From the NCBI RefSeq assembly GCF_901709675.1, contig NC_051095.1, positions 17,036,456 through 17,100,455 of the forward strand: a DNA stretch of 64,000 nucleotides, given 5' to 3'. Within the stretch, counting starts at the first letter, position 1; each line of letters opens with the position of its first letter. Positions 1 to 14,662 of this stretch are shown piece by piece. Both the position numbers and the translations under genes were made by a program. Under the pieces are notes generated by a model that saw only the letters and a program-made list of their open reading frames with translations, searched no databases and was not told where the DNA came from. The DNA is from Syngnathus acus (lineage: Eukaryota; Chordata; Actinopteri; Syngnathiformes; Syngnathidae).

Positions 1-627
1 ACGGACATCGAGAACGGGGCGCAGTCGGTCATCAACCTGCTTCCTGTGTTGGTGGGCAATTGGATGCGTTGCCTGTACGGTCAGCCATACCCTGCGTGTG
101 AGGGAATGGGAGACCCCGCCGTGGGGCCTCACCCATTCCTGGCCCCGCCGCTGCAAGATCCCCTGTGTCAACTCAAACAGCTTGCCAAGCACGAATGCCA
201 CGTCAAGCGCTTCGACCGGTACAAGTTTGAAGTCACCATGGGCATGCCGCAAGAGAGGAAGACCAAGAACGGGACCATCGTGGAAGACGAAGACGCCACC
301 AAGGACATCGTCCTGCGTGCCAGTAACGAGTTTAAGTCAGTGTTGCTTCACTTGAACGCGGGAAGCACGGTGGAGTTCAGCACCATCCTGGAGGGACGTC
401 TGGGCTCCAAATGGCCCGTTTTCGAGCTGAAGGCCATCCACTGCTTGTCATGCGGCAACGCACGCCTGTCCAGCCGCAGACAGTACAAGATTGAGCACGA
501 TTGGAGGCGCACAGCCCAGAATGCCCTGCAGTTTGGCTTTGACTTCTTCTTCAACCCTTTCCTCACCGCACAACTCCGCCAACTCTCTGACACTGAAACT
601 GACACCGGAACAGAAGTGATGGTGTAG
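1..627 (+). CDS. wfs1: Wolframin, C-terminal part (partial, 5' end outside window)
   Basis: Wolframin is an ER multi-pass membrane protein involved in ER calcium and stress homeostasis; its C-terminal region lies in the ER lumen. The frame is open from base 1 (Thr-Asp-Ile-Glu-Asn) to the TAG at 625-627, giving 208 residues of what in vertebrates is one very large last exon. Recognition rests on conserved stretches [50 protein letters not shown] and KIEHDW, in the order found in vertebrate wolframin. The protein runs about 20 residues past the usual FFFNPFL ending, finishing in an acidic Thr/Glu/Asp-rich tail. There is no intron in the visible part. The neighbour ppp2r2c converges on it, the same pairing as in human, which supports orthology. 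Confidence 0.96.
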   Translation, partial: TDIENGAQSVINLLPVLVGNWMRCLYGQPYPACEGMGDPAVGPHPFLAPPLQDPLCQLKQLAKHECHVKRFDRYKFEVTMGMPQERKTKNGTIVEDEDATKDIVLRASNEFKSVLLHLNAGSTVEFSTILEGRLGSKWPVFELKAIHCLSCGNARLSSRRQYKIEHDWRRTAQNALQFGFDFFFNPFLTAQLRQLSDTETDTGTEVMV

Positions 628-1370
628 TATACACTAAATCTAAACAAGCTGTGGCTTTATTCTTCTAAAAGAAACAGTTCTGAGAATACATACACTCCCC
701 ACAAACAGGAATATTCAACATTTGAGTGATTTTCAGTATTGTTTCATGTTTGTGAGCTGTCAGTGCAATATATTGTTCCATATTATTTTCCTTGGTGAAC
801 ACTAAAAGACACCTTCCAAACCTCCTAAGTTGGGCTTGTTTGCTAATGCGAACAACGTTTTCATCTTTTTCAAGATGTACTCATGCTCACTGCCCGAGTT
901 GCACCTCATTTGTGGAGAGCTGAAAATGAAAGTAAATGACGGGAGTGTCCGTTGATGTAAGGCTTTAACCATCAAGTTTATTAGCAAGTTGTCTTCAAGT
1001 GCCTTGATTGCATTTTAGATACATTAAACATTTCTGGGATCCTTTTCATTTCAAAAGTTATTTATTGTGCCTTCTGTTCCTTTTATGTCTGTTTATAAGC
1101 CTGCTGTGCAGGAATTGAACATGTTAAACCTGAGTAATTATGTCTGAATTGGGATCATCAGTGTTTCTTGTTCTGTGACCCATACAAATATGACAGTAAC
1201 AATATCTTGTATTGCCAAGCTTTACACAGAATGGAGTAGCCCTAATTAGAATTTGATAAACTTGTGAAAAACATAGTGAATTGTTTATATTTTTAGAATA
1301 CTGGAGTAGGATCATTTGTTTGTGCTTACTAAAGGAGTGGGTTAATAAAGATATTTGGATTAAAGTATCT
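628..1370 (+). other. wfs1: wfs1 3' untranslated region (inferred)
   Basis: AT-rich DNA after the wfs1 stop codon with no convincing coding frame. An AATAAA at 1344-1349 is the best candidate poly(A) signal, so the transcript probably ends near 1365. The end point is inferred only from the hexamer. Confidence 0.5.
1344..1349 (+). terminator. wfs1: Candidate poly(A) signal AATAAA for wfs1
   Basis: Canonical AATAAA about 720 bp after the wfs1 stop. No nearer canonical hexamer was found on this strand. Confidence 0.5.
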
Positions 1371-1474
1371 TATTTCGCTGAAGTACGGTCTAACAACAAT
1401 AGGTGGAGTCCTAGCCTGCAGTAACGCTGACTTCCACGAAAAGAGAATAAACGCAACACAAAGGAAATAACAGT

Positions 1475-2704
1475 GGATGCAATTGTTGAAATCTTTATTC
1501 TCCCCGAAAAAAAATACCTGCTTGTTTGACAGGTTTGTCCTCAACACACATGAGCACAAAAATTTACATTAGTTTGGTCAGCACATGGAGTAAACTGGAT
1601 TTTCTTTTATTCAAAAAAGTGAAATAAAAGAATAAATTGTTCTTCAAAAATAAACAATTCTTGACATTAGCAAAGTAATCAGTGTGGAAGGCGTTAGAGA
1701 TAAAAGTAGCATCTCTCTGCTGTCGCTTTGGAGGCAATCTTGTAAATTGAGTCCACGTCAGTTTATGGATTTTGAAAAAAAAAAATCTCATACAAGTCCA
1801 AAAAGAGGGTTAATACACCATTTAGGCCCTTTTAGAGTATAACAATAACCCAAAACCTTAGTATCCGTTTGCCTCTGTACCGGGCAGATTCCCGTACAGC
1901 TTCATTCCAATTGGTACATGTAAGCGTATGAACCGAACATCAGTAAACATGCGTGAGCATCCACAGACGCAAAGGTAACGAGAGTTCGGTCATCGGTGGT
2001 TTCTTCGTGCTGTAAGCATTTTGTACAGCTGGGTCTACATGATTAAAAAGGCAGCCAAGTCAGTTAGTCAGTCTACAGTAGGCTAAATCTGTGTGACATG
2101 CAGCATAGTCTTGCTTAATTGCTGATTTAAAAAAAAAAAAAACTTTTTTTTTTTTGCTTTATTTGTATTAAAGTAGCGCAAAATGCAGCCACAGACCAGA
2201 AGCAGAACCCGTGAGGTTTGCAAACATGTGGAGGAGATAACTGTGCGTCCACACGTGAAGTAATACTTCTGCTTCTGTCTGAAGGAATGTGAGACTCTCC
2301 TGAACTGGAGAGATCTTGGATCACCATCATCGTGTTGCCAATTAAATCATTACAGAGAAGGGAGAAAAGTGAAAATGGCGGAGGTGACTTTAAATTAAAC
2401 ACATGACCAGTAAGATCAATGCCTCATTTAACATCACTGGTGCTGGTAGACACAAGGGGGGTTGAATTGGAGTGCAGTATACCCATGGCTAAAAATAGAA
2501 GAGGATGAGGTGGAAAAAGACCATGTAAACATATGTCCAGTCTGATGTTTCTACACCTCCATAATCCCAGCATGGCCTACTTGAGGTCCTTCCATTTGTC
2601 CGAGGTTGATGAAGAGGTGAATGTGTTTGTATGTAAAGTATGATGCCCGTCCTTGAGTGCGTATGATTGCGTACATTCTGGCACTGTTGTGTCTTGATCT
2701 GCGC
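1475..2704 (-). other. ppp2r2c: ppp2r2c 3' untranslated region (inferred)
   Basis: Sequence downstream of the ppp2r2c stop on the - strand. It contains an A-run next to a T-run (about 2128-2155) and two candidate AATAAA signals read on the - strand, at 1494-1499 and 1606-1611, plus one at 2158-2163. Short open frames here look like chance. Confidence 0.45.
1494..1499 (-). terminator. ppp2r2c: Candidate distal poly(A) signal for ppp2r2c
   Basis: AATAAA on the - strand (TTTATT on +). Alternatives at 1606-1611 and 2158-2163 would give shorter 3' ends. It sits about 150 bp from the opposing wfs1 signal. Confidence 0.4.
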
Positions 2705-5700
2705 TCACGAATGCATCTCCGAGTTGAGTTTGTCCTGGAAGATGTACAAGTTGTTGGTGGCGGCGATGGCAATGATGTTCTCTGTCGGATGCCAGGCCGT
2801 GTGCAGGATCTTCTTGGTGAAGTCCAGGCTGTCCACGCTGATGTCGTCCTTGCGCCGCTTGCTCCCTGCGGCACACACTCTACGTGGCTTGAGCACGGCT
2901 CGGGGTTTGCTGCTCTCCCGGGACGCTTCTAAGGTCACGTCACGCTTGGTGTTGCGGTCGAACATGCGGAAGAAGTTGTTGTAGGCTCCTGTCATGATCA
3001 CGCTACACATGGGAGAGGAGTTGAGAGATCCAGTTATAGGAAGAAAACTCATTCTAGTGGGGCTAATAGAGATGTGGTTCATTGAGATGAATTTCATGCA
3101 GGTTGATTTTCAATGGATTTTTTGGAGGTTCAGTCTGATGGGGGAGGACCTGCGCTGACCTGATTGAAGGTTCATATCATGAAAAACCATCAGGTGCACC
3201 ACAGAAATGATCAAATTTCACTTAATTGGTCCCCAAACCTTCGTTCACAACAAATAACGTATCTTTCTTCATCTATCTATGCCAGCAATGTATCATGGCA
3301 GATAGAACAATTAAATATTCTGCCACTAGACGGCAGAAGGTACAACGGACCTGTTGCCATTCATGCATTCATTGATTTAGCTTTGTGTTCAACTTAGCAG
3401 GCCCAGATTTCACACTGAGTAAGTACATTTGTGAATAAATTGAGACAAGATCATCAATATTAAGTCAGCATCGACTTGCTTTTTTTCTTCGTACGCTGCA
3501 AGACTTAAGAATGTGCCACATGAAAATGTCGTTTCCATTGATTTAAGTCTTCAGTGTGGTTTGTGTTTGAATCAGCAAATGTAGTGAATCTCTTGTTGGA
3601 CTGCCATTGTGAGCTTGCACTTTGACTTTACATTCCACAAAGGACTAAGAAGAGTTCCACAACGACCGTAAATAACTCAATAAGCTGCAGTAATATTTGT
3701 CATTTTTTACGGACGATAAAGAATATACAGTATGCCTGTGAGTATTGTCATGTCATCTTTTTATGTGTTAATCTATTTTTTTTCTGCACATCATGTTTAT
3801 ATTTGTTTTGTGTTAAGTTAGACAGTAAAGTTGAAGTGGCATTACAAAGCTTTGAAGAGATTTTGTCCTTTTAAATGTTTGCTATCTGAAATGAGTTGAG
3901 TTAGGTTGAGTTCACCGGCATCGAGCATGATGCCGGTGAACCCAACCAATTGTAAACTGTAAACCCAATTTACAACAACTATGTTTTGCATAATACAAAA
4001 TTATCAAATACAAGTCATGAATGCGCTTTGGCTATTATAAGACAGACCTGTCCGAGCCATTCCAGGCGCACTCAAATTTGTCGAAGATGCAGTCGTTTTC
4101 ATAAAGGGAGCACAACTTGCTGCGGAGGTAATCGTGAACCTGGAGGAGCACACAGATTAAAAATGAATCAAATGCACATCTGTTTTACTAGACAGGTAAA
4201 CTAAAAATAGAAAATAAAATGGGGGACACACATGCAGGAAACATTAACTGTGCACAGTTGTAACACTAACCCTCCCCAAAGGTTTCGCTAATGAGACAAT
4301 ACCCCCTCTCAGCAATATGAGGTATCAGGAGTACGTTTTAATCTAAAATGTCGTTAACGTCTGGCTATTATCACACACCAAGGCCGTGGTATTGCACGCA
4401 CGCACTCACGCACGCACACGTTGACTGAGTAATAATCCCCCGCCTCCCGCTGTGATTTCATGCAACCTGCCTGTGTCAGCAGTGTGTGTCCGCACTGAGG
4501 GGCTGAAATATCCACCATCTCTTACCACTATGTTCTGCCCTGAGCCCTATCTTCTCATTCTTCAACGAGTCAGCGGTAAATTGTCGCCCTTAAGCTGAGC
4601 CTGCATTGTTGCTGTCGGTTTTGTTACCCCCCACCGAGGGTCTCTTTCGATGGTGGGGGTTACTGTGTCATTGAGGGTTTTGAATATATTCTTATGTATG
4701 CATCATGTATTTCCTTGGGATCTTGTGCAATTTAAATGAACCTCCCCATTTCCGCAAGTCACCATGCTACTGTTACTACCAGCTTTGTGCCACATCCTAA
4801 AAGTCTTCCTCGCAGTTCCTCTCCTTGCCAACCCCTCAGCCCTCTCCCCCCCCTCCTCCTCCATGCTGCATTGCAGATCTAGGTGTCAGGCACTGGGGTG
4901 AAGTATCCCTTCTTCCTGTTAATCTTCATGAGACTGTAAATAGCTCCTCATCGTCCTCATGTGGCCCCGGACACTCAGACACACACAGACGCCCTTGGAG
5001 GGAATGATGACCCCCACATGACAAAATAGATATTCAATTCTTTTAAAAAGAATTATAGACAAAACAGTATGGTTGAGGAAAATAATGTAATAGCCCTGGT
5101 GTATGTAATGAATTCCCAAATAGCACTTTAGTCCATCTTGTTCCAATTCATTGGAAAGAAAGATGAAGCAAAATAATAATTTGAGCGCTGCAAGCATTTG
5201 AGTCACCTGGTAGGTCTCCAAGGGCTTGCTCTCCATGTTGAGGTCCCAAACCTTGGCAGTCAGATAGTCTCTGGTGAGCAGGTAGCGCCCGCTGTGGCTA
5301 AATTTGACGTCAGACACAGAGGAGATAATCTCGGAGAAGAAGGAACGAGCACTGGGGTCCTCTGGCTCCTCAAACACTAGGGGCGAGGCAAACACGACAA
5401 ACCTGATAAATGTGTGCATTGTCACACTGAATAATTGAGATTAATTGATAGACACAGGTAAGAATAAGCCTCATCATTGGGTGCTTTGGTCCAGCTGTCA
5501 CAATGATCAAAGAGCAGGAATTTACAAGCTCTGTGTTTTACGATATCGAACATAAACACACGTTTTCTAACTCAATCCATTCTTCATTTGTAGTTAAATT
5601 TGAGACAGATAATCTTGTTAGTCATAAGTAAAATAATTTGATTTGTCCTTCACAAGAGATTATACGTTATCTGACATTTTGAGGACACTTGGAGAGCATC

Positions 5701-8700
5701 TCAGCAGGTTTGCTCACATTTGGAGTGTCGGTCGCACAGCGCCGCCTCCCTCATGTCACAGAGGCGCAGGGTGCCTTTGCTGCTGCTGTACACAAACAGG
5801 TTACAGTGGTGGGGGTGAAACTCAGCCGCTGTGATCACCTCTGTCAGATCCTCCATATTGGCTGGCTTGATGTCCACAATGTCTGAGAGAAAAGGCGGCA
5901 TCGCTCAAGGAAACAACCGTCGGCTTACAGAGACTGACACTTTCTTCTATTAATCCGTTGAATTTACTCACTAATTGAGTCCCCGGGAAAATGATTACAA
6001 ATCCACTCAAGTCCATGATAAAAACAATCAGTGGAAGTATTATGTAAATACAAAAACCTCCACAAAAATAATTTCAAGGAAAAATAAACCAAACACAATA
6101 TAAATTGTGAGAAAATGCATTTGACAGTCAGATCATTTGTAATAAAATAAATCCTTTCCGGGTCAGGAATGTGGCAACTGAAACCTATTGAGCTGCAATA
6201 AAGCTCAGAAAGCGTCTGAAATATTCATACGGCCTTTGAATTATTCATTAAGATACATTTTCACTCCCCAAGTAAAATAATCCCCTTCCCCCAATGCTGT
6301 TTCTTTGTCCAGCAAAGTGCCACTCAATGCATGTACATTAGTAAAACATTCATTTACAGCACTGCCGTTCACTATTTATGTTGCGTCTGTTTGTCTCTTC
6401 ATAAAATCAACAAAGGATACTGAAGCTGCGGTCGGTGATGTCCAGATGCCAGAGGTTTATCCTCAGGTCGTCAGCCGACATGTAGGTTTCGTGGTCGGAG
6501 TTGACCGAGATGGAGTTGACGTGATAGGTGTGGGCGTTGGCAAACACCCGCCTCGGGCTCACCTCCACCATTAAATCCATGGGCTTCAAAACAGGCACCT
6601 GTAAAGCCGATAGCCATTTATGACCAGATGTGACATGTAGTGCTATGAATACAGACAGTAAGTTCCATTTAAGCAATTTTATCGTATTGTAAATTAATAT
6701 TTAACCGCCTGCCTCCGTTGCCATTAATAATTCAAGCTAAAGCCCAAATTCATTTGTTAGATGGAGCAATGGAGTTCTAGTGCTGAGCTTGAATGTAAAG
6801 CTTATATGGCTCTTTTCAATTAACACACAATTTGTAGTGTCCAAACCTACTACTAAGAATAAATTGGACTTTGAGATTTTCTACATATGCAAAGAAATTT
6901 ACTAAAACCGTATCAATATTTATTTTTTTATCATGCCCAATATATTCAGACAGTTCAGATTCAGAAGCAAAAATGCTTTCCTACACTTTCTGCTGTATGA
7001 ACATATCACAGGAATACTAATTATAATGTATATTTTTTTATCTTGGTACCAGTTACCTTTGCTTTGGTTCTAAATGTGGACATCTGCTCAGGGCAGCGGC
7101 AGATCTATTATAGAGGAATACCTGGCCGTGGGCCAACCCAAAATCATAAAAAATACCAAACTGTTTGCCTCGTCAAATTTAATAGGGTTAAAAATAACTA
7201 GCACTATAATGCGATCGATAATTGCTCAATTGGTTTTGGCGGGCTTGATAACACCCTTACATCCTTGATTTTTCGGCATGAAGCAAACAGCTTGGACACC
7301 TCTTTTCTACACAACCACACTCATGTCCATGACACGTAAATGCAACCGGAAATAATTTGACCAATTCGAAGAGAGCAGGCAGGTGTCACAGTGCTGTTCA
7401 CTCAATGGATGTTTGCTTCCTGTTGTCGTATACATTGTGTCACTTACTCACATCTGCATGAGCAAAACAGACAGACTTACCTGTAGGGAGGTCACAGTGG
7501 AAATGTCCTTGATCCGACCCTCTTCATCTTTCAGGTTGTACCCCTCCGGACGTTTGTCTCGTTCACTCACCTTCCACAGCTTAATGGTTTTATCTGGTAA
7601 ATGAAACACAAATATACAATGTATGAGGAGCTCTTAAATCCGCTTGCACAACGGAAACCTAATAAACCTCTTTAACTGAGGGGAAAATCTACTTAGGTTT
7701 TGTAACTCTGATTCAAATGTAACCTTAATACCATTTATCCCTCTAATGCGCTTCACTTCATCACGTCCACACAGGCTGACCTCAGATATCGTCTACCAGG
7801 GGTTTGTCATGAAGTGATTGGAGCTGGGCGACCAAATGCAGCTTGGACCAAGGTTTAGTAAAGAACTCAAAAGATAGACTAGAGGCTCGACTAGGGACAA
7901 GACTAGAACAGAACATACTGGAGACTAGAAACAAGAAGACATGAGACCAGAACAATCCGACGACAGGACTTAAATACAAGACAGGTAACGCGAGGCAGGT
8001 GGCGGCAATTACATAGATTGTGAGCAGACACAGGAGGGGAGGGGCGAGGCGAACAGAAACCATGGCAACATTAAAACAAGGAAACGAACGGAGACGGATC
8101 GTGACAGGGTTATATAAACATCTCGGGGAAAATCACTTTTGTACTGGTGTGCTGCAATAGCTAGCCAATTAATAGCATCTTTTCAGTGCCACCTGATTCA
8201 GTGGCAAAACTCACCATTGGTGGAGAGGAGGAAATGTGCCGCGTTCTGCTGAGGCAGCCATCGGATCTTATTGATCTTCTCCTCAATCTCCAGACTCTTA
8301 AGGTAGTCAAACTCGGGCTCATGGCTCTGGAAAGTGCTGTAGACGTTGTACTCTCCCTGGGAGAACAGCTCAGTTTTGCTCTGTGGACAGAAAAAAGTGG
8401 TTGATGGGTGTAAAAACCAAGAGAGGAGAGCTGAGGAGAAGCATTACATTGCTCCAACAGCATGTCAAGCATCTTGAGGAAGCAGTGTGCTGCCGACTTT
8501 GCACAAGTATAACGATGCACGCAGCAGGCGCATCAACTATTTAGCAAACTAGACGCTCGCTGGACGGGGGGCAGACTTCACTTGCGCATAAGGTGAAACT
8601 ACTCTACTGTAAATGTGTGTGAGAGACTTTACGGTGTGTCTACCTCAGGTTCTCGCTGAAAGATGACCACTCTGCCTCCCTTGTCCCCAGTGGCCAGCAG

Positions 8701-11700
8701 CTCTCCCGTTTGGTTGAACTCAACAGTGGAGATGATATCGGCTGCATGGGGACAGAAAGAGAGACAATGATGGAGGGGGGGGTGGGGCAGCGAGTGTGTC
8801 ATTGTGCGTGTTGCATCAAGCACAAGAGAAGGATTCATCATTTGAGCATACACAAGCAGTCTGTCTGCAGCCTGTTTAACCAATCGGATGGAGAAGAAAC
8901 ACGTGCCACAAATTTGCGTCATTATGATTCACACACTGATTCAAACACTCCAGAGTAGTGTCACTTGAATAAGCATTTTTTGTAATGTTCTCTTTGCCAC
9001 AACGAGTGAAGTGCGTTTGTAATTAGAAACTTCTTTTACAGAGTGGTTCTCTGTCATACAATATGCTGAATATGTCGTCAATTGTTAAAAGAAACAACTG
9101 AGGCTTGAATATGGTTTAATATTCGCCTCCACTAGCCAATACAGGGGCTGCTCTCGTAAAATTATATTTCTTTGACAAAGCATTGCAATGGATGTTTTGC
9201 AATTCTTAGTTTGGAGGCAAATGGGACTAAAAAAGAATTTCTCTAGTTCTCTCAGTGACTTGTTGACCAAGACATACGTATCGATTTTGCCGATGAAAAA
9301 GGGGAGTTCCAGTGGAAATTACAGTACAGGTATTAAATTCCAGATTGCTCCATAACTGCACTGAAAATGAATTACAAATGAGAATTACAAGCTTACAGGT
9401 GTCTTAAAACGGTTCTGAACTGGCTATAGTCCATGCCTGCAAAGTACACGTATCGTAGAGGTGGCATCATATAATTATTTTCTGAGTAAAACTATTACAT
9501 CTCTTTCGGTCTAAGTGAAAACCTGTTTATTTTAAATACTCTTTAAAATCAGTAATCTAATCTGGGTTCTTTACATTAATTGAAATGGATTCTCGTCAGT
9601 AAGATTTGTAAGAAAAGAAAACAAGCACAAAGCTATCAAATGATCCAACAATGGATTGAAATGGGTCATAGCTGAGCTTTCCGTGCTTCCAACAAAGGAG
9701 TCCTCAGAGTTTTGATAAAGAAGAAAGCAGTCCTCAATAAGCTGTGGTTGTAATAAAAGCAGAGCGCAGTGGGAGCATTTATTGAGAGTGTTGAGATTCA
9801 AAGCTGTAGCACTGCCAATTTTGTGGCAGCCTTGACTCACACTGAATTTATGATGAAGGCAAGCTTTGCTTCTGTGCCTTTCCATCTCCAGACACAAGCA
9901 CCCCACAGCCCCCTTTCTTCTGAGACTCTCACACACCATTGTCCAGGCTAATTGCTCCTTCTTCTACATATTGTCATTTTGGCCACATTTCACTCCTTTC
10001 TCATCTTTGTGGTTGTCTTTCTATCTCGACGCTCATCCCTCCCCCACAGCATTCTGCAGCTCGGCAGTACACTCACTGGTGGTGGAGATGCTGGCAGCGG
10101 TGAAATGGGAGTGATGGAGAGGGAAGAAGGGCTCGGGCGGAGGCGGTGGAGGAGAGGGTGGCCGGGAAGGAGGGGTGTCCCTCCGATGAGCGCGGTTGCC
10201 TTGGTAACAGGCTGAGCCAGCGAGTAGTAGCGCTACTCGACACGATTTGCCGTACTCTGGCGGAGGAGGAAGTGGGATTAAATCAATCCAGGAAGAAGGG
10301 GCATGGGGGAAATAATTGAGCCACTACAATTTCGCCCACACACAAATTAATTAATTCCAGGTGACAGACAAAATTATTGCGGCTAATCATTAGAATGCAG
10401 GCTGCGTTGCATACTGCTGTGCTCGACTGGGAAGTCAACATGTGTCAGTGTGTAAGAGTGAGACAACTATCTTGTCACAGAAGAGCTAAGATCAGCAAAA
10501 ACTGACAGAATGGCACAAATTGTAGCGGTATAAAAATATGCAACACACATTCTCCTCATCTTTCCCTGTTTGACAAACCATTCAGTGAAGATCCTTCTAC
10601 CTTTTAACCTCATTCATTTCTCAATTCTCAGTCAAGGGGCAGAAAAGACAAATGATCCATCGCAAACTGTGTGTGCGTGCGTGTTGGTGTATGCATATCT
10701 GCAAGGTTATCAGTACTGTGGATGTGTGTGTAGTTGCAAGCAAGTTATTTGCACCTGCAAGCTATTGTGACTCACCATCATACAGCTGTGTCCACACTTG
10801 CAACACATCACACAGGCAGCACAACTCAAACTCTAGCGAACCCAGTAACATGGAAACAAATTCATCATTTAGCCTGCATTGTGAATTGGGAAAATTATGA
10901 ACAACATTTCCTGGTTAGGTCGCCGTTCACCAACTTCACCAACTTGATTACGCCATATGGCAAATCTAAAAAGTCTACACACCCCTGATCGACTGATGGC
11001 TTTTTGTAATCTGAAAAAAATAAACCAAGATAAATATTTTTTTTCCACAGTGACCTATAACAATTGAACTTACAATTCAACTGAATTTTTCTTTTATTTT
11101 TTTACAGAGGGAAGGCAAGAATAAACAAGTGAAATATCCTGACCCTTTGTTTTAATCTTTGTCAAGTTAGTATATCATACATGAGCTTCGGGGTTCATTT
11201 TAAATGTATTTATTTTGGCATTGCTGTACATCCATACTGAAGAAGAAAAGTCAGACAGTAGTTTGAGAATTGTAACTATATGCATTATATTGATTTTTTT
11301 TCGATATCTTGTACACGACAAATACTCCATTTAAATACTACATTTAAAAAAACTAAAGCTAATACTAAAACTAATGCAAATCCAAATAAACCCACGAATT
11401 TTCAAACAAATGAAACTAATAAAAACGAACAAACCTACTCTCAAAACTAATTAAAACTAGTTGAATTTAAAAATCAAAAGTTAAATTTCACCTTCAATGA
11501 AAAATCTAAAACTTAAACAGTTTTTTTCAATGGTCTCTATATAATGGCTTTTCACCTATTGTGGGTGTGTCTGGAATCTATCCCCATATTAAATAGGACT
11601 TCACTGTAGATCTCATGAGGCTAATTTGAAGAAGAAAAAAAAGCAATGGCTTGGGGGAAAGAGTGGGTGTTGGAGGTGTAAAAAGGGGGAATTCCTTTTT

Positions 11701-14603
11701 TATGAGAAGAGATACAAGAGGGACAGGGAGGGGAGCAGACTTCCCACTGTCCCAATTACGGATATGTCAGCTTTGGGAAAACATCGACCATTAAAGCCCA
11801 GCCAAAAACACACACTCCTTAAGAGCAAGGACAAGACGTAGCTCAGCAGGAGATGTTTGTGTATGTCGGCTATTACGTGTGTGCAGCATGTGCACTCAGC
11901 ATGTAGTATCTTCCGGTGTACGTGTGTACACGTGTGTACTCAAATGACCCTTTCAAGAAAAATAAATAAACAGGATGGAGAGAGGAAGGGAATAACTGTC
12001 TGGGGTTCAATTGATCTCTGTCCTGCAGTTTAGGGGCTATTTGGCAAAAAAAGAAACGGCATGTGTGGGTATTGGAGGAGCACATGAATGGAGAGAAGTG
12101 ATTGTGGGATGGCACAGCATGGGGTCTGGGACACAGTGGAGCAGAACTGGTGTGAGCCTAATGGTCATTGACACAAACAATTACAAGCAGCGTGCTGGAA
12201 AAACAACAAATTTTGCTCAGACAGCTTGGATTGTTCAGTGCTGAATTTAGTCATCATGTTAAACAAAAATACTTCAGACAGATTTGTCAGACTACCGTGA
12301 CAAAAGATGTGGAGCTTAGGGATTTGCGCCCAGTTTAGCACCCTATGATATTGAAAACTGTAATTAATTATCAACAGTTTATAAATACTTAAATGGGCGT
12401 CTTTGACTTGGGAGAGGAAGCCTGAAAAGGAGACTGAGCGAAGACTGGTCAATCTATTTAAAGAAATCAATCAGACACACATACACACATTCTACATCAC
12501 AGTCTGAGATAAAAATAACATGGCTGGTACAGAAATAGAGGCACACAAAAGAAATAATGCAGACTGACAAAATGAAGTATGAAATATTTGTGATGCTCAG
12601 ACACAAAGTGAATAATTCCCTCGAGGCACACGCCCACGCATTTCTCAGACTGATGTCGCGATTGTTTAGACATACTGTCCATGTGGACAGAGAAGAGGAG
12701 AGAGCACACACCTTCAGTGTAAGAGGCAAACGGCTCAGGCTCCAGAGAAAGGGTAGTGATGTCGGAGCACAGCACCTGGATGGGGCTCAACATCCTGGGG
12801 GATGACTCCAGGGTGGAGAGGGGTGGACGGGATGGGCGGAGCTCTTCAGGCTATAGCCAGGAGCAGCCCTGCAACAGGAGCAAGGATGGAGGAAGAAGAG
12901 GTGGGTTGCAAAGGGGAAGGACAAAAGGAAGGAGGAAAGGAAGTGGGGAGTGGTTAAGGTGGGGGTCTGGTTTGCTACATCACCACATTTGGCCATGAGT
13001 ACTCACCAAGTAAGTCACAGAGGTGATGTATTCATGATCATATTTTAACTATGACACAGGCGCTTTAGGGTGAGGTTTTGAAGGGAGAAGAAGTCATGCA
13101 GGGTGGACACATACGCATAGAGTTAAATGAACATCAATGAAGTTCATTTGTCATGGTAGTTCCTTGCTTAATGTCAATGGATGAAAATAAGTTAGTTTTT
13201 TTATTAAATTATGCCCCGCTTGAGACAAATAATACACCTAAATCTCAATCTTACGCAATTTTTGATGTCCAGAATTTGGGAATCGCGTTAACCTTGAAAG
13301 CGCGTTAGATAGACAGACAAATAGAAAGTCTTAATTTTTTAGAAAGGTGTGTTTTTAGGCAGCTGAAGGAGTCCTTTGTTACGTTAATTTAGGCCAGGCA
13401 TGTTGTTGAGCAGCCGAGAGGGTCCGTTTGCGCCACACACATCAAAAACTCAGTTCCGGCAATTGAGTAACTAAATTAGATTTAATAAAAAAAAATGTAA
13501 TTTATTTTAGAGCCCCCTTTTTTTGCTGTGGTCAGATCTAATCCAGTATTGTATGGAACACAAACTAAGGCACATTTGTAATTAATTATTTGACACATAT
13601 ATTCCAAGTTCTTGCCTTGCATTGCCATATTAATTGCTGAAAAGCAGAAAGAAACATTTAATTTTCATATCACATAGCACTTGAGCGCCACTAAAAGATT
13701 GTAGCTGTTAGATGAGCTCATTTAGGGGCAACATTGTGTAAAAGAGAGGCTGATTCAGCTCAACATCTAAATGGGGCGCACAATTGTGAGCCTGTTAAAG
13801 AAATGAATCATAAATAAATGATTCCCCAAAAGCGCGGGGGAAAAGCAGAAGGCAAGGCACAATATTTGGATGACTAATATTTCATGAGTATTGAAAAGCA
13901 AAGCCTCATTCATCCCCGGAGACAGTTCTACTCTAGTTAGAGCTTCGTGTAACAAAGGGAGCCAGTGAGGAGGGAAAAGGGAATAAAAGAGAAAAGGTAG
14001 AAGTGATGGTGAGAAGTGGGGAGGGGAGGAATTGTGAATTGTGGAGGAAGGTTAAGCACCCCTCCTTTGTAGGTTTTGAAGGCCGGGGAACTCCCCATGG
14101 AAAGGTCTCAGGATGTACTTTTATGTATGCACACGGACGCACACGCGCGCGAGCGCGCACACACACGCACACACACATTCATACAACCTTTGTGAACAAA
14201 GACGCATGGGATGTCCTTAGAAACAGAAACGAATATATGAATGCCATGCAGGCAAAAGAATGTCAACACGACAGACACTTCTTTAGAACCACTCACACAT
14301 CTCTCACTCCATCTGCCATCAGCACTAAGGTTCAACCTTTCAGCAATGTTGGCTAATTATTTAGCAGACGGACCGCTTCAGCAATGCTCCAAGATGTTTT
14401 GGAGGATGCTGGGGAATGGGGAAAGAGGGCGGGCATGGAAAAAGGGTGGAGGGAGGGGAGCAGACATGGACGAAGAGGCAACAATGAATCATTTTGTTTA
14501 TTTGTGACAGAAACTAACTGAGTGGTCCTTTGACATTGATTTACTTATTGTTCTGCAACTATCTGTCAGCCGACGCTGGGTAATGTGTTGCACTATCCCA
14601 TCT

Positions 14604-14662
<59 letters not shown>

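Noticed and set aside
802-1791. Short - strand frames in 0.8-1.8 kb
   Set aside because: AT-rich chance frames in the facing untranslated regions, without similarity to known proteins.
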